NCBI GenBank assembly: GCA_937958265.1
Contig: CALGNX010000011.1
Location: 1-64,000, forward strand
DNA: 64,000 bases
Origin: an uncultured Algibacter sp.
GTDB taxonomy: Bacteria > Bacteroidota > Bacteroidia > Flavobacteriales > Flavobacteriaceae
Direction: 5' to 3'
Below, piece by piece: positions 47,562 to 56,691 of this stretch (within the stretch, counting starts at the first letter, position 1; every line of letters begins with the position of its first letter). Made by a program: the position numbers and the translations under genes. The notes under the pieces are model-generated. The model was not told the origin of the DNA. It saw only the letters and a program-made list of their open reading frames with translations, and made no database searches.

Positions 47562-48932
47562 TTAAATATTTAATCCGTTTAGTATATTAATGAGGTTTCT
47601 GTCTGACGGTCTTGGTGCGTTAGAATTAACAATGTTACCGTTCGTATCAATTAAAATAAACCGTGGTATGCCTTCTACTTGATAATCCTCTATAAACGAC
47701 ATATCGTTTGGGTTTGCAAATAATTGCACGCCTGTTAATTCTTTTTCGTTAACCATGTTTTTCCATTTGTCGTAATCTGATTGTTTATCAATAGAAATAC
47801 TTACAAATGCAATGTTTTTATCGTGATATTGTTTTTCTAAATTTTTTAATGCAGGGATTTCGTTAAGGCAAGGTCTGCACCAGGTTGCCCAAATATCTAT
47901 GTATAGGTATTTTCCTTTTAAATCGTTTAACGATGTTTTTCCGCCAGCATGATTCTCGTAATTATTAAATTTCGGAGATGGTTTGCCTTTATTTAATCCT
48001 GTTATTTTGTTATATTTCTCTAAAATAACGGCGTTATTTTTTTCGTTTGTAGAGTGCTCTAAATATGCTTTGTAAAAAGCCTCTTGATCTTTCGCATTGT
48101 TTAAATTGAAGTTTGCAAATTCGTATAACAGTGTGTTTTTTATGGTTTCGTCGTTAATAGCGCTTACTGTTTTTAGAAAAGCCATATCAAAAGGAGTACC
48201 ATCAAATTTTACTAGCTCACTTGCTTTTTTTCCGTAATAGTCTGTTACTAAGGTTTTATAATCGTTGGAAAATTCAAAATCTTCGGTGTTAGAATAATTA
48301 AGGTTGTCTAGCTCATTTAAGAAATTGTCTGATATTTTGAAATCTGCTTTTCTTGTAAAATATTTATGTGTTCTCTCGTAACTGTTTAGTTTGCTTAAGT
48401 AGCTGTAATTTATGTTGTTAATTTCTTTTTTTATGAAGTTAGCAGGTAAGTTTTCTAAGCTTTTTAATACTTTTTCTTGCTCATTTTTAAAAGCAAGCAT
48501 ACTTGTTTTAAACTGTTCTTCGTCTAGGGTGTATATGTTTTGCATATCCATAGAAAGTTTTTTTTCTGCTTTTCTTTTTTCAATAAGGTAATTGTTAATC
48601 TCTGAGCCTTTACCAGAAATTGCTATCGTATTATCAAAAGCTTTAGCATCGTAATTTATATTTAAATTATAGCCAGGTTCTACTTTTAGGAATATGGGGT
48701 TAAAACCATCATACAGTACATAGGTTTTTATATCTGTACTTAAAGTGTCTGTAAACGTGCCGTTTGGATTTATTGTAAGAACTTCTTTAAACGTGCCATC
48801 TTGGCTATTTAGAGAAACCTCTCCAGATTGCTTATTTAAAATTTTGCCTGTGATAATGGCATAGTCTTCTTTTACGTTATGGTTACATGATACAGCTAAA
48901 AACGTAGTGATAATAAAGAGTAGTTTTTTCAT
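47562..48932 (-). CDS. TlpA-like thioredoxin-domain lipoprotein
   Basis: 456 aa. Lipoprotein signal with Cys at residue 16 (FLAVSCNHN). Residues ~25-120 are a beta-sandwich domain of the DUF4369 type (AIITGKILNKQSGEVSL), then a helical region, then a thioredoxin fold from ~325 with active site WCRPC at 351-355 and cis-Pro near 423 (GIPRF). Expected to be a periplasm-facing thiol-disulfide reductase anchored in the membrane. Homologues are numerous in Bacteroidota; the partner is unknown. Confidence 0.88.
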   Translation of the reverse strand: MKKLLFIITTFLAVSCNHNVKEDYAIITGKILNKQSGEVSLNSQDGTFKEVLTINPNGTFTDTLSTDIKTYVLYDGFNPIFLKVEPGYNLNINYDAKAFDNTIAISGKGSEINNYLIEKRKAEKKLSMDMQNIYTLDEEQFKTSMLAFKNEQEKVLKSLENLPANFIKKEINNINYSYLSKLNSYERTHKYFTRKADFKISDNFLNELDNLNYSNTEDFEFSNDYKTLVTDYYGKKASELVKFDGTPFDMAFLKTVSAINDETIKNTLLYEFANFNLNNAKDQEAFYKAYLEHSTNEKNNAVILEKYNKITGLNKGKPSPKFNNYENHAGGKTSLNDLKGKYLYIDIWATWCRPCLNEIPALKNLEKQYHDKNIAFVSISIDKQSDYDKWKNMVNEKELTGVQLFANPNDMSFIEDYQVEGIPRFILIDTNGNIVNSNAPRPSDRNLINILNGLNI

Positions 48933-49089
48933 TTTTGGGGTTTAATTAATATTTTAAAAGTAAAGTATTATGCCAATAGTAGCTTAATTTTTATGTGTTA
49001 TTGGTTGTTTGATGATAACTTGTTTTTTTATTGTTTGTATTTTTTATCTGAAAAATTGAAGTTTCTTAACTAAAAATGGTTTAATGGGC

Positions 49090-49944
49090 CTAAAGTTTGT
49101 GTGTTAATTTATTGTAAGGGACAATTTTAGGAATCAAATTTAAGGCGAATAATTGCTTTTGTACGGTTATAACAGTTTTTTCGCTAATTAGTGTTTGCGA
49201 CCATTCGGTAATATTTAGCCACTCTTGCACATCTTCTAGTTTTTGTTCGTATTGGTTAGCTATTGTTTTATCTATGCTAGGAATTTCTTTAAAGTCTGAT
49301 GTTGTATCGTTAATAATATTTAAGATGGTTTTTAAATCTGCTTTGTTATTTTCTAGATAATCCTCGCGAACGGCTATAACAAAGCAGGGCCAAGGCGAGG
49401 GGCAATTATCTATGCGCCTAAAAATGCCATTATCTACTATGGGTTTTGTTGTAAATTTTTCCCATAAAAAATAATCTGCATGGCCATTAGTTAAACCTTC
49501 TACGGCACCATCTAGATTTTTAATAACTTCAAAATTTAAATCTTTTTTTAAATCCCAATTATTGTTTTCGGCATTTATATAGGCCATTAAATGGGAGCCC
49601 GAACCAAAACGACTAATTGCGGCTTTTTTTCCTTTTAAATCAGCAGAGGTTTTGAATTTTGAATGGTTTGCAACGTGTACGCCCCAAATAAGTGGGGTTT
49701 CAACAAAAGTTTGTACAATTTTACTGGGGTTACCATCAATAATATCTTTAATAATACCTTCTGTTAAAATAACAGCAATATCAATATCTCCATTTCGTAA
49801 AGCTTTACACATAGCGCCAGTACCACCATAATAGTCGTTCCATTTTAAATCGATACCTTTATTTTTATAAGCGTTATTTTCAAGTGTTAAATTCCAAGCT
49901 AAATTAAAATGTTCTGGCACACCACCAATGTTTACTGTTTTCAT
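49090..49944 (-). CDS. periplasmic-binding-protein-fold protein without signal peptide (Ca3427-like)
   Basis: 284 aa of the type 2 binding-protein fold (NMT1/THI5/SsuA group), but the chain begins directly with MKTVNIGGVPEHFNLAWNL and has no signal peptide or lipobox, so it is cytosolic. Conserved stretches: YYGGTGAMCKALRNGDIDIA (~44-63), ILTEGIIKDII, ETPLIWGVHVA, and SRFGSGSHLM. From memory this matches the Ca3427-like family, named after a Candida protein of unknown function. It follows a nucleoside phosphorylase (13-bp gap) in a four-gene run, with no ABC permease or ATPase. A transport role is unlikely; an enzyme or ligand-binding role is more likely. Confidence 0.75.
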   Translation of the reverse strand: MKTVNIGGVPEHFNLAWNLTLENNAYKNKGIDLKWNDYYGGTGAMCKALRNGDIDIAVILTEGIIKDIIDGNPSKIVQTFVETPLIWGVHVANHSKFKTSADLKGKKAAISRFGSGSHLMAYINAENNNWDLKKDLNFEVIKNLDGAVEGLTNGHADYFLWEKFTTKPIVDNGIFRRIDNCPSPWPCFVIAVREDYLENNKADLKTILNIINDTTSDFKEIPSIDKTIANQYEQKLEDVQEWLNITEWSQTLISEKTVITVQKQLFALNLIPKIVPYNKLTHKL

Positions 49945-49957
49945 GCTCTAGATTTAT

Positions 49958-50827
49958 TTATTGTGATAATTTGTTTAGCGTATAAGTTATTAAATTTTTA
50001 ACAACTTCATCTGGGTTTTCGCTAAATGTACCTAGTGCTCTATTTGCTATAATGGCATTTAGCGATACAGCTTTGTGCCCTAGTAATTTTGAAAGTCCAT
50101 AAATAGCAGAAGTTTCCATTTCTAGGTTTGTTATTTCAATGTCTTTATATTTAAAAGCTTCTATTTTGGAATTAAGTTCTTCATCCTGTATTGCTAAACG
50201 AAGTACGCGCCCTTGCGGCCCATAAAAACCGCCAGCCGTTGCTGTTAAGCCTTTGTGTATAGTAGCGTTTTCTAGTTTAGATTCTAATGTTCTGCTTCCT
50301 TTTACAATTATAGGGTGTGGTTTCTCTTTGTGCCATTTTGTTTGTTGGATAAACGCCTTTTCAATTTCCAAATGTCTTATGGAATGGGTGTTGTAGGCAT
50401 GTAACATGCCATTTAAGTCTAATGCATGTGTGCTTAATAGCATAGAATTTAATGGTATGGTTGGCTGGAGCGCGCCAGAGGTACCAATTCTAATGATATT
50501 TAGGCTAGTAAGTTGCTCTTTTATTTCTCTAGTTTTAAAGTTAATGTTAACAAGGGCATCCAACTCATTTAAAACAATATCGATATTGTCTGCGCCAATA
50601 CCCGTTGATATTACGCTTATTCGTTTGCCTTTATAATGTCCTGTTTGTGTTTTAAATTCTCGTTTTTGGGTTTCAAATTCAATCGTATCAAAATGGCATG
50701 TTACTTTATTTACGCGATCTGGGTCGCCCACAAAAATAATTGTGTTAGCAATATGTTGAGGTTGTAAATTTAAGTGGTATATGCTACCGTCTGGATTTAG
50801 GATAAGTTCTGAATTTTTAAAAGGCAT
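49958..50827 (-). CDS. nucleoside phosphorylase (uridine phosphorylase-like)
   Basis: 289 aa, PNP/UDP family. The phosphate-binding motif VGDPDRV is near residues 33-39, STGIGADNIDIVLNEL near 73-88, GTSGAL near 114, and the ribose-binding ETSAIYGL (after NLEM) near 238-248. It cleaves nucleosides with phosphate in salvage; the exact base cannot be read from sequence. Its start overlaps the DUF1835 gene by 11 bp and the binding-protein-fold gene follows 13 bp later. Confidence 0.87.
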   Translation of the reverse strand: MPFKNSELILNPDGSIYHLNLQPQHIANTIIFVGDPDRVNKVTCHFDTIEFETQKREFKTQTGHYKGKRISVISTGIGADNIDIVLNELDALVNINFKTREIKEQLTSLNIIRIGTSGALQPTIPLNSMLLSTHALDLNGMLHAYNTHSIRHLEIEKAFIQQTKWHKEKPHPIIVKGSRTLESKLENATIHKGLTATAGGFYGPQGRVLRLAIQDEELNSKIEAFKYKDIEITNLEMETSAIYGLSKLLGHKAVSLNAIIANRALGTFSENPDEVVKNLITYTLNKLSQ

Positions 50828-51758
50828 TTGAAATTGTTTTTACAAGTTTGTTTTTTGCTTTATCAAATTGAAATTCTGCTTTTTTTACACCACCATAAAC
50901 CATATCATTTTTAATTTCTGAAAAAAAATTATGAGTTTCGGCTAATGCGGCATGTCCTTTACTATTTAGCTCTAATTTGGGACCATTAGCGGTATAAAAA
51001 AAATCTAATTGATCGATAATTTTGGTTAATTGAAGGGTGTTATATCCATAAAAACCTTGGTAGTTTAGTGCGTAACCTAGTAGGTGTTTTTTTGAGGCAA
51101 TTGTTTCTGTAGTTATTATTTTTAAAATATTTTTTTGGAGAACATTTAGTCCGCTTAATGTATCTGGAAAGCGTTTTAAATGCGCTTTTAGGCAGTTGCT
51201 TAGATATTTGAAGGAAGAAGATTTAACAATGTATGGTTTTAGCAAGTTATGGTCTTGTCCGCAATAAATACGCCAAACGTTTATCGCCATTTTAATGTCT
51301 TGTTTGTTTAAAAGCACTCTGTTTTTATACAGCGTTTTTAGCTGTGTAGGTGTTATGTTAAAAAACGTTTTTAAGGTTTTGTACTCTTTAATCATGCCGC
51401 TACAAACTAATTTTATAGGAAGCTCGATTTTTTTTTGCTTGATAAGTTTTATTACGGCAAGCATGTTAATATGACAAAATAAATCATACTCAAACCATAA
51501 AACGATTTCGGAGTATTTATTAGGATAGTCTAGTTTTTTAAATTCATTTTCAATTAATTTTCTATCCAAATTAACATCATAATTTTTTTCAAAAAAAGAT
51601 GTTCTAATTTCAAAAAAAGTGTTTGAAGCTACCATTTCGGAAGTTGGCCCTTCACACAATAATTCTTCCCAAGATAGTTTTTCGCCTTTAACTTCTAAAT
51701 TATTAATTAGCTTTGTTAAGTTGCTACTATGGGTTATGTGTAAAGGTTGTTTTTCCAT
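50817..51758 (-). CDS. DUF1835 domain-containing protein
   Basis: 313 aa. The N-terminal ~120 residues follow the DUF1835 pattern: LHITHSSNLTKLI, WEELLCEGPTSE and IVLWFEYDLFCHINMLAVIK. The C-terminal part is helical, with basic ends. The family is of unknown function. It lies between SUI1 (5-bp gap) and the nucleoside phosphorylase (11-bp overlap), so it is translated with them. Confidence 0.82.
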   Translation of the reverse strand: MEKQPLHITHSSNLTKLINNLEVKGEKLSWEELLCEGPTSEMVASNTFFEIRTSFFEKNYDVNLDRKLIENEFKKLDYPNKYSEIVLWFEYDLFCHINMLAVIKLIKQKKIELPIKLVCSGMIKEYKTLKTFFNITPTQLKTLYKNRVLLNKQDIKMAINVWRIYCGQDHNLLKPYIVKSSSFKYLSNCLKAHLKRFPDTLSGLNVLQKNILKIITTETIASKKHLLGYALNYQGFYGYNTLQLTKIIDQLDFFYTANGPKLELNSKGHAALAETHNFFSEIKNDMVYGGVKKAEFQFDKAKNKLVKTISNAF

Positions 51759-51763
51759 AAAAT

Positions 51764-52093
51764 TTATCCGCCTACGCGTTTTACATGAAAGCCTTTTTCT
51801 TTTAACATGAGCATAATTTTATCGCGAAAATCGCCTTGAATAATAATTTTATCATCTTTAAAACTACCACCTACACTTAGTTTTGTTTTAATTTCTTTAG
51901 CTAATTTCTTAAAATCTTCTGTTGCCCCGGTATAGCCTTCAAGAATTGTAATGGGTTTACCTTTTCGCTTTTCGTACTTGCATAGTATGGGAGCGTCTTG
52001 CATCCAAATATCCGATGGATTATTGGTTGTAGAGGGCGCTTCTTCTTCGGTATGCTCTGGGAATAAGTTTTTAAGTTGATCTTTTAAGTCCAT
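51764..52093 (-). CDS. yciH: SUI1/YciH family translation factor
   Basis: 109 aa. The SUI1 domain occupies ~35-109: KRKGKPITILEGYTGATEDF, KEIKTKLSVGGSFKDDKIII, GDFRDKIMLMLKEKGF. It resembles eIF1 and bacterial YciH, which affect the fidelity of initiation. First gene of the SUI1-DUF1835-phosphorylase-Ca3427-like run. Confidence 0.9.
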   Translation of the reverse strand: MDLKDQLKNLFPEHTEEEAPSTTNNPSDIWMQDAPILCKYEKRKGKPITILEGYTGATEDFKKLAKEIKTKLSVGGSFKDDKIIIQGDFRDKIMLMLKEKGFHVKRVGG

Positions 52094-52156
52094 GTGTTTT
52101 GTTTTAATTGTACATTTTAAAGTAAATTACAATTAAATAAATTTTAAACGGTAAAT

Positions 52157-53107
52157 TTATTTTTTCTTTAATCCTAATTCAATTAAGCGTTCGTTTAGAA
52201 AGGCTCCAGCGGTAATATCTTCAAATGCTTTTGGGTGTTCTTTATCGGTACAATTATTTAAAACATCCAATTTCATTTCGCTAATTGGGTGCATAAAAAA
52301 TGGAATAGAATAGCGAGAGGTACCCCATGATTCTTTTGGGGGATTAACAACCCGGTGTATTGTAGATTTAAGTTTATTATTAGTATGTCTGGATAACATA
52401 TCGCCTACATTAATCATAAGTTCATCTTTTTCCGCTACAGCGTCAATCCATTCACCTTTATTATTTTTAACTTGTAAGCCTTTGCCTTGTGCACCCATTA
52501 AAAGTGTTATTAAGTTTATGTCGCCATGGGCAGCAGCTCTTACGGCTTCTTTAGGTTCTTTGGTAATTGGAGGGTAGTGAATAGGTCGTAGTATAGAGTT
52601 CCCATTTTGGATATAATTATCAAAATACGTTTCTTCCAGGTTTAAGTACAAGGCTAAAGCTCTTAAAACATATTTCGCTGTTTTTTCAAGCATCTTAAAA
52701 GCTTCTTTCCCTGTTTTATTAAAATTAGGAAGTTCACTAACTGTAACATTATTTGGGTATTCTGCTTTAAGCGCATCATTATTTTCAACGTACTGTCCAA
52801 AATGCCAGAATTCTTTTAAGTCGCCTTCTTTTTTATTTTTCGCACTTTCCTTACCAAAAGATACATAGCCACGTTGGCCGCCAATACCTGCTATTTCGTA
52901 CTTTTGCTTTGCTATGGTTGGTAAATTAAAAAAGTTTTTTACCTCGCCATATAAATTATCAACTAATACATCATCAAGGAAGTGCCCTTTAAGAGCCACA
53001 AAACCAATATCTTCAAAAGCTTTTCCAATGGCGTCTACAAAATTTTGTTTTTTAACTGAATTGTCCGACAGGAAGTCTTCTAAATTAACGTTTGGTATGG
53101 TATTCAT
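52157..53107 (-). CDS. isopenicillin N synthase-like 2-oxoglutarate/Fe(II) oxygenase
   Basis: 316 aa. The N-terminal DIOX domain (FEDIGFVALKGH) is followed by the jelly-roll core: iron ligands H194 and D196 (HGDINLITLL) and H251 (STIHRVVNP), with the 2-oxoglutarate arginine R265 and S267 (RYSIPFF). The family oxidises small molecules; the substrate here is unknown. No biosynthetic cluster is nearby. The gene is 63 bp upstream of SUI1 in the same direction. Confidence 0.9.
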   Translation of the reverse strand: MNTIPNVNLEDFLSDNSVKKQNFVDAIGKAFEDIGFVALKGHFLDDVLVDNLYGEVKNFFNLPTIAKQKYEIAGIGGQRGYVSFGKESAKNKKEGDLKEFWHFGQYVENNDALKAEYPNNVTVSELPNFNKTGKEAFKMLEKTAKYVLRALALYLNLEETYFDNYIQNGNSILRPIHYPPITKEPKEAVRAAAHGDINLITLLMGAQGKGLQVKNNKGEWIDAVAEKDELMINVGDMLSRHTNNKLKSTIHRVVNPPKESWGTSRYSIPFFMHPISEMKLDVLNNCTDKEHPKAFEDITAGAFLNERLIELGLKKK

Positions 53108-53547
53108 TAAGTTTGGTTTAAATAAGGTTTCTTACAAATGTACAAAACAATCAAATTAATTAAGACTGTGTAAATTGCATTTTTTTGTTAATTTAATTTT
53201 GAAAGTACAAAATAAGAAAAGTAACCTTTTTTAAATAATTTGCTAAAAATAGTGGTTATGTGTGTTTAATTATTTCGACTAAAATTGCAATTTAAATTTA
53301 CAGTAATTGTGTTTTAATTCCAATAAATTTAAATAAGAACTTACGGGTTATAACAGCTAAGGTTACCCAATTGTAGGAGTTAGAAAGATTTTAAATACCT
53401 AGAATAAAGTTGATGCTAATTTTAGGAACGGTTATTGTTAAAGCATTATTAAATTATTTATTGAAAATAGTTCCTTTCCTCAGAAATAAATATATTTGAG
53501 AAGCGTATAGGTGCTAAAATAGGCATTAAAAGATTAATTCATATTTT
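53108..53547. other. intergenic stretch
   Basis: About 440 AT-rich bases between the oxygenase (-) and the secreted protein (+). TATATTTG at 53491-53498 fits the -7 consensus and would give a ~45-nt leader for the plus-strand gene; the nearest TTG is 27 nt upstream, too far for the usual spacing. Nothing else was recognised. Confidence 0.45.
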
Positions 53548-54219
53548 ATGAAATACTATATCACACTTTTTTTTTTAACAAGCTTTTCGTTTATCGTGCA
53601 ATCTCAAATAGATAGCAGAAACAAATCTTTTTCTATCCCAGCCATTAAAAGTGAAAAGAAAACCAAGGAATTTAAACCTTTGTTACCTGAAAAAAAAGAT
53701 ACTGAAAAGCCTTTTAATGGAATTAATAGATCTAGCATTGCGCCAAATTTAGGTAAACCTAAAAAGGAATTTTCGATGTTTCCTGAGGAAGAATTTGGAA
53801 ATCCTGGAGAGTTGTACACTAAAAAGTTAGATAAATTACAAAAGGAGCTTTTGCCGGAAGGACATGGCCTTAATAGCGGGTTAAAAGAGGATGCATATTG
53901 GGGAGATTATAAAACAACATCGAAATACATTGAAATTGGTTACCGAGACCATGGGCGTATTGATGGCGATTTGTTGCGTGTTCTGGTTGATGGTGATATT
54001 ATACAATCCAATATATCTTTAGTAGGTAGTTTTCAGGGTTTTAGGTTGAACCTTAAAGAAGGGTTAAATAAAATTGAATTTTATGCTATAAATGAAGGTG
54101 CTTACATTCCTAATACCGCACAATACAGAATTACCGATGAATGGAATAAAATAATTTCTGGTAAAATTTGGTCTCTCTCAAAAGGAGTTAAGGTAACCAT
54201 TATTATTGTAAAAGAATAG
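53548..54219 (+). CDS. secreted protein of unknown function
   Basis: 223 aa. Signal peptide 1-19 (FIVQSQ). Residues 20-115 are low-complexity, Lys/Glu/Pro-rich and likely extended (KKTKEFKPLLPEKKDTEKP). Residues ~125-223 form one beta-rich domain: YIEIGYRDHGRIDGDLLRVL, GLNKIEFYAINEGAYIPNTA, then WSLSKGVKVTIIIV. From memory, this 'D-HG-DGD ... EG-PNTA' domain recurs in secreted Bacteroidota proteins without known function. Monocistronic. Confidence 0.75.
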   Translation: MKYYITLFFLTSFSFIVQSQIDSRNKSFSIPAIKSEKKTKEFKPLLPEKKDTEKPFNGINRSSIAPNLGKPKKEFSMFPEEEFGNPGELYTKKLDKLQKELLPEGHGLNSGLKEDAYWGDYKTTSKYIEIGYRDHGRIDGDLLRVLVDGDIIQSNISLVGSFQGFRLNLKEGLNKIEFYAINEGAYIPNTAQYRITDEWNKIISGKIWSLSKGVKVTIIIVKE

Positions 54220-54248
54220 TAGGCTTATTGTAATGCTATCTCCAATTA

Positions 54249-54409
54249 ATACCAAATATGATTTAAAATTAGGCTAAAGAACTTGAATTATATCGTGCCT
54301 ATATGAGAAAGGAAATTAAAGCATAGCCTTAGCTACGGTTTTATTTTATTTTGAAATAGAGGGCGATAGAAACGCGTTATTAGCCTTCTTTTAAATTTTA
54401 ATTGGTATA
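54249..54409. repeat. MITE-like element with imperfect terminal inverted repeats
   Basis: The ends 54249-54276 (TACCAAATATGATTTAAAAT then TAGGCTAA) and 54380-54408 (TTAGCCT ... TTTTAATTGGTAT) are imperfect inverted repeats of ~28 bp over a 160-bp non-coding interval. The interior is GC-richer and holds TAGCCTTAGCTACG and GGGCGATAGAAACGCG. No transposase nearby, no second copy in the window; a non-autonomous element is inference. Confidence 0.45.
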
Positions 54410-54853
54410 ACTTCACATTCAAAAAAATAAAAGACTTTTATCTTTACGTTTTATTTAGCTTATTCAATTAAATTACATAGCTATACGGGCTGCCTTAGTG
54501 TTTTATTAAGTTTAACAAACAGTTATTTGTTATTATTACTTTTTTAGTATTTTAAATTTCAAGATGAAATAAATTATTTTAATAGGTGTTAATTTTAAAC
54601 CTTTAATTCTAAATTCCTGTAGATGGTTTTTGATATTAATTAGAAATAACTCAGTGTACTTTCTTTTAGCAGATCAATTTAATTTTTTAGATTAAATTGT
54701 TTATCAAGAGTTTATGTGTTTAAAATGTAGTTGTATGGTATGTGATGTGCTGTTTGTTTTTGGAGTTGTTAAAATAAGTTTTATAATTTCATGCCAATAA
54801 TGCTTTAAAAAAGCTATAAAGATGTTATTTTTGTACGTTGCAAAACTTAAAGT
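54410..54853. other. intergenic stretch upstream of the helicase
   Basis: About 440 AT-rich bases, no gene. TATTTTTG at 54826-54833 fits the -7 consensus and would give a ~14-nt leader for the helicase at 54854. Confidence 0.45.
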
Positions 54854-56413
54854 ATGGCAGGTAAAAAAGCACTATTAGAATTAGAAGAAAGAGCAGAAGG
54901 TAAAAGTCTTTATAGCTACCAAAAAGGTGCTATTGATAAAATTTTTAAGGCTTTTGAAGAATCTCGTGAGGATTATCATTTGGTTTATCAATTGCCTACA
55001 GGAGGTGGTAAAACTGTTATTTTTTCTGAAATTGTAAGGCAGTTTTTAACAACACACAAAAAGAAAGTGTTAGTGATGACGCATCGAATTGAGTTGTGTA
55101 GGCAAACTTCAAACGTGCTTACGGAATTTGGTGTACCTAACAAAGTAGTGGATAGTAAAGCCGATTTAAGCGATCAAGCAGACTTTAGTTGTTTTGTGGC
55201 TATGGTGGAAACTTTAAACAATAGGCTTAACGACGATAAATTAGATATTTCTGATATTGGACTTGTGATTATTGATGAGGCTCACTATAATTCCTTTACA
55301 AAACTTTTTAAATTTTTTAGCAAATCCTTTATTTTAGGTGTAACAGCAACACCGTTGAGTTCGAGTATAGAATTACCAATGACGGATAACTACGACGAGT
55401 TAATTGTAGGAGAAAGTATTGAGTCTTTAATTGAAAACGGTTTTTTAGCACGTGCTGAAATGTTTACCTATAATGTAGGTTTAACCTCTTTAGTTGTTGG
55501 TGCTAATGGTGATTATACAGTAAAATCATCTGAAGATTTATATACAGATAACGATATGTTGTCTAAACTATTACAGGCCTACGAGGAACGGGCAAAAGGT
55601 AAAAAAACTCTCATTTTTAATAATGGTATAACCACATCGTTACATGTTTATGATACGTTTAAACGTGCTGGATACCCTGTAGCCCATTTGGATAATACAA
55701 ATACAAAAAAAGAACGGGCAGCCATACTTAAATGGTTTAAAACAACACCCGATGCGATTTTAAGTTCGGTAAGTATTTTAACTACAGGTTTTGATGAGCC
55801 TACAGTAGAGAGTATTATTTTAAATAGAGCAACAAAGTCTTTAACATTATACTACCAGATGATTGGTCGTGGCTCTCGAATTTTAAAAGACAAGAAATCT
55901 TTTTCGGTAATTGATTTAGGAAATAATTTCCATAGGTTTGGAGCTTGGGGAGATGGTCTAGATTGGCAGCGTATTTTTAAATCGCCAACATATTATCTAG
56001 ATGCTATTTTAAGTGATGAAGATCTTGAAAGTAGTTTTAGGTATGAAATGCCTGATGCCCTGCGAGCAGAATTTGTAAAATCTGAAGATGTTCATTTTGA
56101 TATTCAAAAAACATATGTAGATTCCATAAGAAATGGAGAATCATCTAAAGTTGTTTTAGAACGCTCTATCGAACAACATGGTAAAATATGTATTGAAAAT
56201 AGTGAAGATGTTTATGATGCACTTACTTTAGCCAAAAAACTTGGTGATGATATAGATTTTAGAATACAGCGCTACACGAAATGTATTAGTAAAAGTACTT
56301 ACAATTTTGTAGATTGGTTAAAGGGCGATTATAAAAAGAAATTATATTCGTATTTACGCCAAAATTTTGATGAGGTATTTGAGCAGATTCATGGTTTTCC
56401 GCCGGAGGAATAA
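54854..56413 (+). CDS. DEAD/DEAH-box superfamily II helicase
   Basis: 519 aa. Q-like start YQKGAIDKIF, Walker A LPTGGGKT (47-54), motif DEAH at 141-144, ATPLSS near 175, the second RecA domain with KKTLIFNNGITTS and the arginine motif YQMIGRGSRI near 340. It resembles the SSL2/RadD-type helicases with a C-terminal ~100-residue tail of unknown fold. The role (repair, restriction-like or RNA) cannot be set; it stands alone without restriction or defence partners. Confidence 0.85.
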   Translation: MAGKKALLELEERAEGKSLYSYQKGAIDKIFKAFEESREDYHLVYQLPTGGGKTVIFSEIVRQFLTTHKKKVLVMTHRIELCRQTSNVLTEFGVPNKVVDSKADLSDQADFSCFVAMVETLNNRLNDDKLDISDIGLVIIDEAHYNSFTKLFKFFSKSFILGVTATPLSSSIELPMTDNYDELIVGESIESLIENGFLARAEMFTYNVGLTSLVVGANGDYTVKSSEDLYTDNDMLSKLLQAYEERAKGKKTLIFNNGITTSLHVYDTFKRAGYPVAHLDNTNTKKERAAILKWFKTTPDAILSSVSILTTGFDEPTVESIILNRATKSLTLYYQMIGRGSRILKDKKSFSVIDLGNNFHRFGAWGDGLDWQRIFKSPTYYLDAILSDEDLESSFRYEMPDALRAEFVKSEDVHFDIQKTYVDSIRNGESSKVVLERSIEQHGKICIENSEDVYDALTLAKKLGDDIDFRIQRYTKCISKSTYNFVDWLKGDYKKKLYSYLRQNFDEVFEQIHGFPPEE

Positions 56414-56531
56414 TATTCTAGGTTGGATTTAATTTGTTTTAATTAGATAAGCTTTATTACTTTATTTATTCCCTTATTAGATTATCTTAAAAGCATATTA
56501 GGTAAATAAAAACATATAATTAATTGCATAA

Positions 56532-56568
56532 AAAACCCAAGATTTGATAAACGCAGATCTTGGGTTTT
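56532..56568. terminator. bidirectional terminator
   Basis: AAAACCCAAGAT (56532-56543) pairs with ATCTTGGGTTTT (56557-56568); A run before, T-rich after. It lies between the convergent helicase and beta-helix genes. Confidence 0.75.
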
Positions 56569-56691
56569 ATTTTTATAAAAAAGTAAAACCTAGAGGCCTA
56601 TTTGCATTTGGCTACTATGGATTACCTTAAATTTTTAGATAGGTAAATATGCGTTCCTAGCATAAAATTACTATTTACAAATATTGTATTC

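Noticed and set aside
49090-50827. Futalosine pathway (menaquinone) identity for the phosphorylase/binding-fold pair
   Set aside because: The sequences resemble Ca3427-like and uridine-phosphorylase-like proteins more than MqnA/D and MqnB; kept only as a hypothesis to test.
54854-56413. Helicase as part of a defence or restriction system
   Set aside because: No nuclease, methylase or other defence partner within several kb on either side.
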